A stretch of DNA of 64,000 nucleotides from an uncultured Lachnospiraceae bacterium. Its GTDB lineage: Bacteria > Bacillota > Clostridia > Lachnospirales > Lachnospiraceae. Every line of letters begins with the position of its first letter. Within the stretch, counting starts at the first letter, position 1. The notes beneath the pieces were generated by a model, which saw only the letters and a list, made by a program, of their open reading frames with translations, ran no database searches and had not been told where the DNA came from. The stretch covers positions 1 to 64,000 of the forward strand of contig CACZBK010000005.1 in NCBI GenBank assembly GCA_902779395.1. Reading direction: 5' to 3'. Both the position numbers and the translations under genes were made by a program. Positions 60,121 to 64,000 of this stretch are shown piece after piece.

Positions 60121-61500
60121 TTACTGGGACTTCGTAGCATCCAGCGCAGCTCTCGCCGCCATGATATCTGCTCCAAGCTCTACTGTTTCGTAGAGAAGAT
60201 GGATACGACCTGCAGGATCCATTTTTTCGTAATTGATAGCAACACGCTGAACCACTGTAGCACAGGCCTCTGCCGATATATCAAGCAGTATCACCAGCAC
60301 CTGACGTCCGGAGTACTGTGTAGAAACATCACCACGGCGAAGTGTGGAATAAAGTGCCTGATCAAGGCGCTCAACCGCTTTTTCAAGCTCCTCCTTCTTA
60401 GGCAGATATCCTTGATCCGGAGCCAGGGTAAAGAGTACCATACGCGCATCTATAGAGCCACGCTCAGCCCTGCGGTGAAGGAAATTATATACATACTGGA
60501 AACCTCTGATATCCAGCAGATAAGCACCTTTATCAGGTATGCCGCTGCTGAAGTTACTCTGAAGGCTCCAAAGATCCACATTATTGGTGGTATTGGTATC
60601 CCCTTCTTTCGAATAAAAATGATAATTGTGCTTTCCGTTTTGTTTCACAAAATAAAGTGCCTTATCAGCCATGGAATAAAGATGCACGAAATCCCTGGCA
60701 TCCTCGGGAGCAATAGAGATACCTATTGAAAGCGATGTATTGGCATCAAAACGTCCCTCTTTAAGCTTCCATGAAAATTCTGACATCAATGTTTCTGCCT
60801 TGCGTTTTAAGGTCTGGCGATCCGTCACTCCGCTGAAGAAGATCATAAACACATCACCGAACACTCTGCAGAGGACATCATCGGAATCGGTATTTTCCTG
60901 CATTACCCTTGCTACCATCTGCATGGTAGCATCTCCGGACTGCGATCCGTATACATCCGCAAATGCCTTGGAATTATCCATATCGATCATGAAAAGACTT
61001 CCGCTGTAGTTATTATTCAGGCGGTGATCGATTATCTGTACTGCAGCATTCCAGTCAAGAAGACCTGTAAGAACATCTCTCTGGGAATCATCCACAAAAT
61101 CGTTATGTCCCTGCATAAGTCCGCCCAGACTTCTCTGCTGGTCTATTTCACCCATTATCTCACTGATCTGAGCGAGGAGGTTACTAGGTATGAATGGTTT
61201 GATAACAAAGCCGGCCGCTACAGTCATACAGCGCTCTTCCAGCTCCACATCCCTTTTCGACATGCACACGATGGGGATCCTTTTGGTAGCCTCATTGTTA
61301 CGTATACGGTTTATCAGCTCAAAACCATCCATAACAGTGAGCTGGACTTCCATCAGTATAAGATCCGGTATCGTGGTCGTCAGGAACTGTAATACCTGCG
61401 GTCCCGTGACCATTTCCGTAACCTTAAAGGTATTTCCAAGCGTGGTACGGATCACCTCAAGGCTAGTCCTGTCTTCATCTACTACAAGAATGTGTTTCAT
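60121..61500 (-). CDS. Degenerate REC-GGDEF-GGDEF regulatory protein
   Basis: 459 residues. The N-terminal receiver domain (~1-120) has the acidic pair VVDED (Asp8, Asp10) and Lys in VIKPF, but the phospho-acceptor Asp is replaced by Glu51 (LILMEVQLTVMDG). A GGDEF-fold domain follows (~140-300); its signature reads FGDVF in RVFGDVFMIFF, so catalysis is unlikely. A third domain (~320-455) has the same strand pattern with YSGRQVLVILLD at the signature position, a second decayed GGDEF. The protein probably acts as a c-di-GMP- or partner-binding regulator locked in an active-like state. It lies upstream of the VTC cassette, separated from it by a terminator. Confidence 0.85.
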   Translation of the reverse strand: MKHILVVDEDRTSLEVIRTTLGNTFKVTEMVTGPQVLQFLTTTIPDLILMEVQLTVMDGFELINRIRNNEATKRIPIVCMSKRDVELEERCMTVAAGFVIKPFIPSNLLAQISEIMGEIDQQRSLGGLMQGHNDFVDDSQRDVLTGLLDWNAAVQIIDHRLNNNYSGSLFMIDMDNSKAFADVYGSQSGDATMQMVARVMQENTDSDDVLCRVFGDVFMIFFSGVTDRQTLKRKAETLMSEFSWKLKEGRFDANTSLSIGISIAPEDARDFVHLYSMADKALYFVKQNGKHNYHFYSKEGDTNTTNNVDLWSLQSNFSSGIPDKGAYLLDIRGFQYVYNFLHRRAERGSIDARMVLFTLAPDQGYLPKKEELEKAVERLDQALYSTLRRGDVSTQYSGRQVLVILLDISAEACATVVQRVAINYEKMDPAGRIHLLYETVELGADIMAARAALDATKSQ

Positions 61501-61536
61501 GTTAACCCCTCCCTCAATAATCTATCAGCATTTCAA

Positions 61537-63039
<1,503 letters not shown>

Positions 63040-63042
63040 TTA

Positions 63043-63543
63043 TCAGTCGAAAAATACCTTCCTGGGCGCGTTGTTCTGCACCAGCTTAACAAATTCAGCA
63101 GGCAGATCGAGCAGTATCTTGCGTCCGCCTTCATATATCATGGCATAAGGAGGCTCCTCTTTTGAAGTATCCATACTCCAGTAATTCGTTTCTGTCAGCT
63201 GCCTGTTTTTGTACTCGCCCAGCCTGTATGAATTAGAGGGTGCCAGGATCTCGATCTTATCCAGATCAAATGTTTCCAGATCCTTGCGTTTTTCCTTAGC
63301 CATTATCTTTGATACCGTGATCGACTTATCACAATAGAGATATTCATATTCAATATCGGTAAGCGGAAATATCAGATAGCGGTATGCCATACCCAGCAGA
63401 GCTCCTGCCAGTATCGCAAGAGTGGGCATAAAGAAGAATACAGCGATCGTTATCAGAACTATGAGCACAATACTCCCGTATTTAAGCACCTTATCCTTAG
63501 GCTCGGTGTTCTTCTTTACCAGATGCTCCATATATGAGTCCAT
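63043..63543 (-). CDS. DUF6106 family membrane protein
   Basis: 166 residues from ATG 63543 (GAGAGG upstream; a TTG at 63558 gives a longer frame). Two hydrophobic helices at ~25-65 are followed by a soluble domain with EYEYLYCDKSITVSKIMAKEKRK and LGEYKNRQL, the pattern of DUF6106 proteins of Lachnospiraceae and relatives. Its function is unknown. It lies 48 bases before guaB on the same strand. Confidence 0.78.
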   Translation of the reverse strand: MDSYMEHLVKKNTEPKDKVLKYGSIVLIVLITIAVFFFMPTLAILAGALLGMAYRYLIFPLTDIEYEYLYCDKSITVSKIMAKEKRKDLETFDLDKIEILAPSNSYRLGEYKNRQLTETNYWSMDTSKEEPPYAMIYEGGRKILLDLPAEFVKLVQNNAPRKVFFD

Positions 63544-63699
63544 CATATAACCTCTCAATCGATGAATTCTGTTAATATTACCATATCACCGAAATTTCTT
63601 CAAGACAGGAAAGGAAATAATTTCCCTTCGGCGGCTTTTTCTTTTAAAATCTCTAAGCCTGTGATAAAATCAGATAAAACTTCGGCCGGAGGCTTTACC

Positions 63700-64000
63700 A
63701 TGAAAGAACAATTATATACCATTCCCTTAAATGACGCCGTTAATGCCGGGGACGAATGCCCCTTCTGTTTTGTGGAGCGCTCCCTTGAACAGGATTCGCT
63801 GGATTTCGTGCTGGGCAGCTGCGCTTCCTATATGGAAAGCGACGTACGCGAGCTTACCGATGCACAGGGCTTCTGCCGTGAGCACTTTAAAAAGATGTTC
63901 GATTACGGAAATACCCTGGGAAACGGCTGGATCTTAAAGACCCATTTTATGAAAACGCGCAATGATCTGGATAATGAGATAAAGCGCTTCCGCCCCGGCA
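63700..64000 (+). CDS. DUF6062 family protein, 5' part
   Basis: Starts with ATG 63700 after GGAGG and runs past the window end in the same frame (100 codons visible). The N-terminus reads MKEQLYTIPLNDAVNAGDECPFCF, with a CxxC pair and a later FCREH block, the pattern of DUF6062, a Cys-containing clostridial family without known function. It is divergent from the DUF6106 gene. Confidence 0.85.
   Translation, partial: MKEQLYTIPLNDAVNAGDECPFCFVERSLEQDSLDFVLGSCASYMESDVRELTDAQGFCREHFKKMFDYGNTLGNGWILKTHFMKTRNDLDNEIKRFRPG

Overview
The window looks like chromosome of a low-to-mid GC Gram-positive clostridium, most likely a Lachnospiraceae member. The support is internal: a RemA-Gmk-RpoZ-RimO-PgsA-CinA operon, reverse rubrerythrin, RNase Y, MgtE, DUF6062/DUF6106/DUF4867 proteins, LexA boxes of the Bacillus/Clostridium type (CGAAC-N4-GTT) upstream of recA, and TTGACA-N17-TATAAT promoters with GGAGG ribosome sites. 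No species can be named from sequence alone. Most genes lie on the minus strand. No CRISPR array, intact transposase, prophage or rRNA was seen.

Layout. 1-10.3 kb is housekeeping: the 3' part of typA, ilvE, a membrane diguanylate cyclase, thyA, yigZ-mgtE, a tRNA-Leu, rny, a frameshifted recX and SOS-controlled recA. 10.3-25.5 kb is a cell-surface polysaccharide locus: rfbG, rfbH, a short NeuB-like synthase, a sugar reductase, a GT2, a TupA-like ATP-grasp protein, a ThDP enzyme of acetolactate-synthase type, a P-loop kinase, a flippase, a nucleotidyltransferase-kinase fusion, a Stealth phosphotransferase, tagD, licD and rfbF. rfbF, licD and tagD are translationally coupled to the end of the housekeeping operon yicC-remA-gmk-rpoZ-rimO-pgsA-cinA (25.5-30.8 kb). 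30.8-35.8 kb holds a DUF3298 lipoprotein, two tRNAs (Pro, Thr), an Sfp-type transferase and hisS. 35.9-41.7 kb has an LTA-synthase-like sulfatase, an ABC half-transporter pair and an oxygen-defence pair (reverse rubrerythrin, flavin reductase-rubredoxin). 41.8-49.6 kb is carbohydrate related: GH13, two GT4s, a phosphoesterase, a CE2-like esterase and a secreted GH5. 49.5-55.6 kb carries a sugar aminotransferase, a decayed surface-protein gene beside a DUF4143 ATPase, a PglF/CapD-type dehydratase and cysE. 55.6-64 kb has a 6S-like RNA, DUF4867, a VTC-DUF4956-carbohydrate-binding cassette, a degenerate REC/GGDEF protein, guaB and two DUF proteins.

How they may work together. RfbF, RfbG and RfbH together make CDP-3,6-dideoxy-4-keto-D-glucose. 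The ThDP enzyme and the short-chain reductase in the same locus match the logic of yersiniose A synthesis (YerE/YerK), so the locus may build a branched-chain 3,6-dideoxysugar in a Gram-positive organism. TagD, LicD, Stealth and the LtaS-like sulfatase point to phosphodiester-linked, teichoic-acid-like decoration. The VTC-DUF4956-lipoprotein cassette is a second candidate for a poorly described envelope system. Other unusual points are two dispersed GGGGGACGGACC palindromes, possible leaderless mRNAs for envelope membrane proteins, tRNAs with A34 anticodons for Leu and Pro, and a small-RNA candidate upstream of recA.
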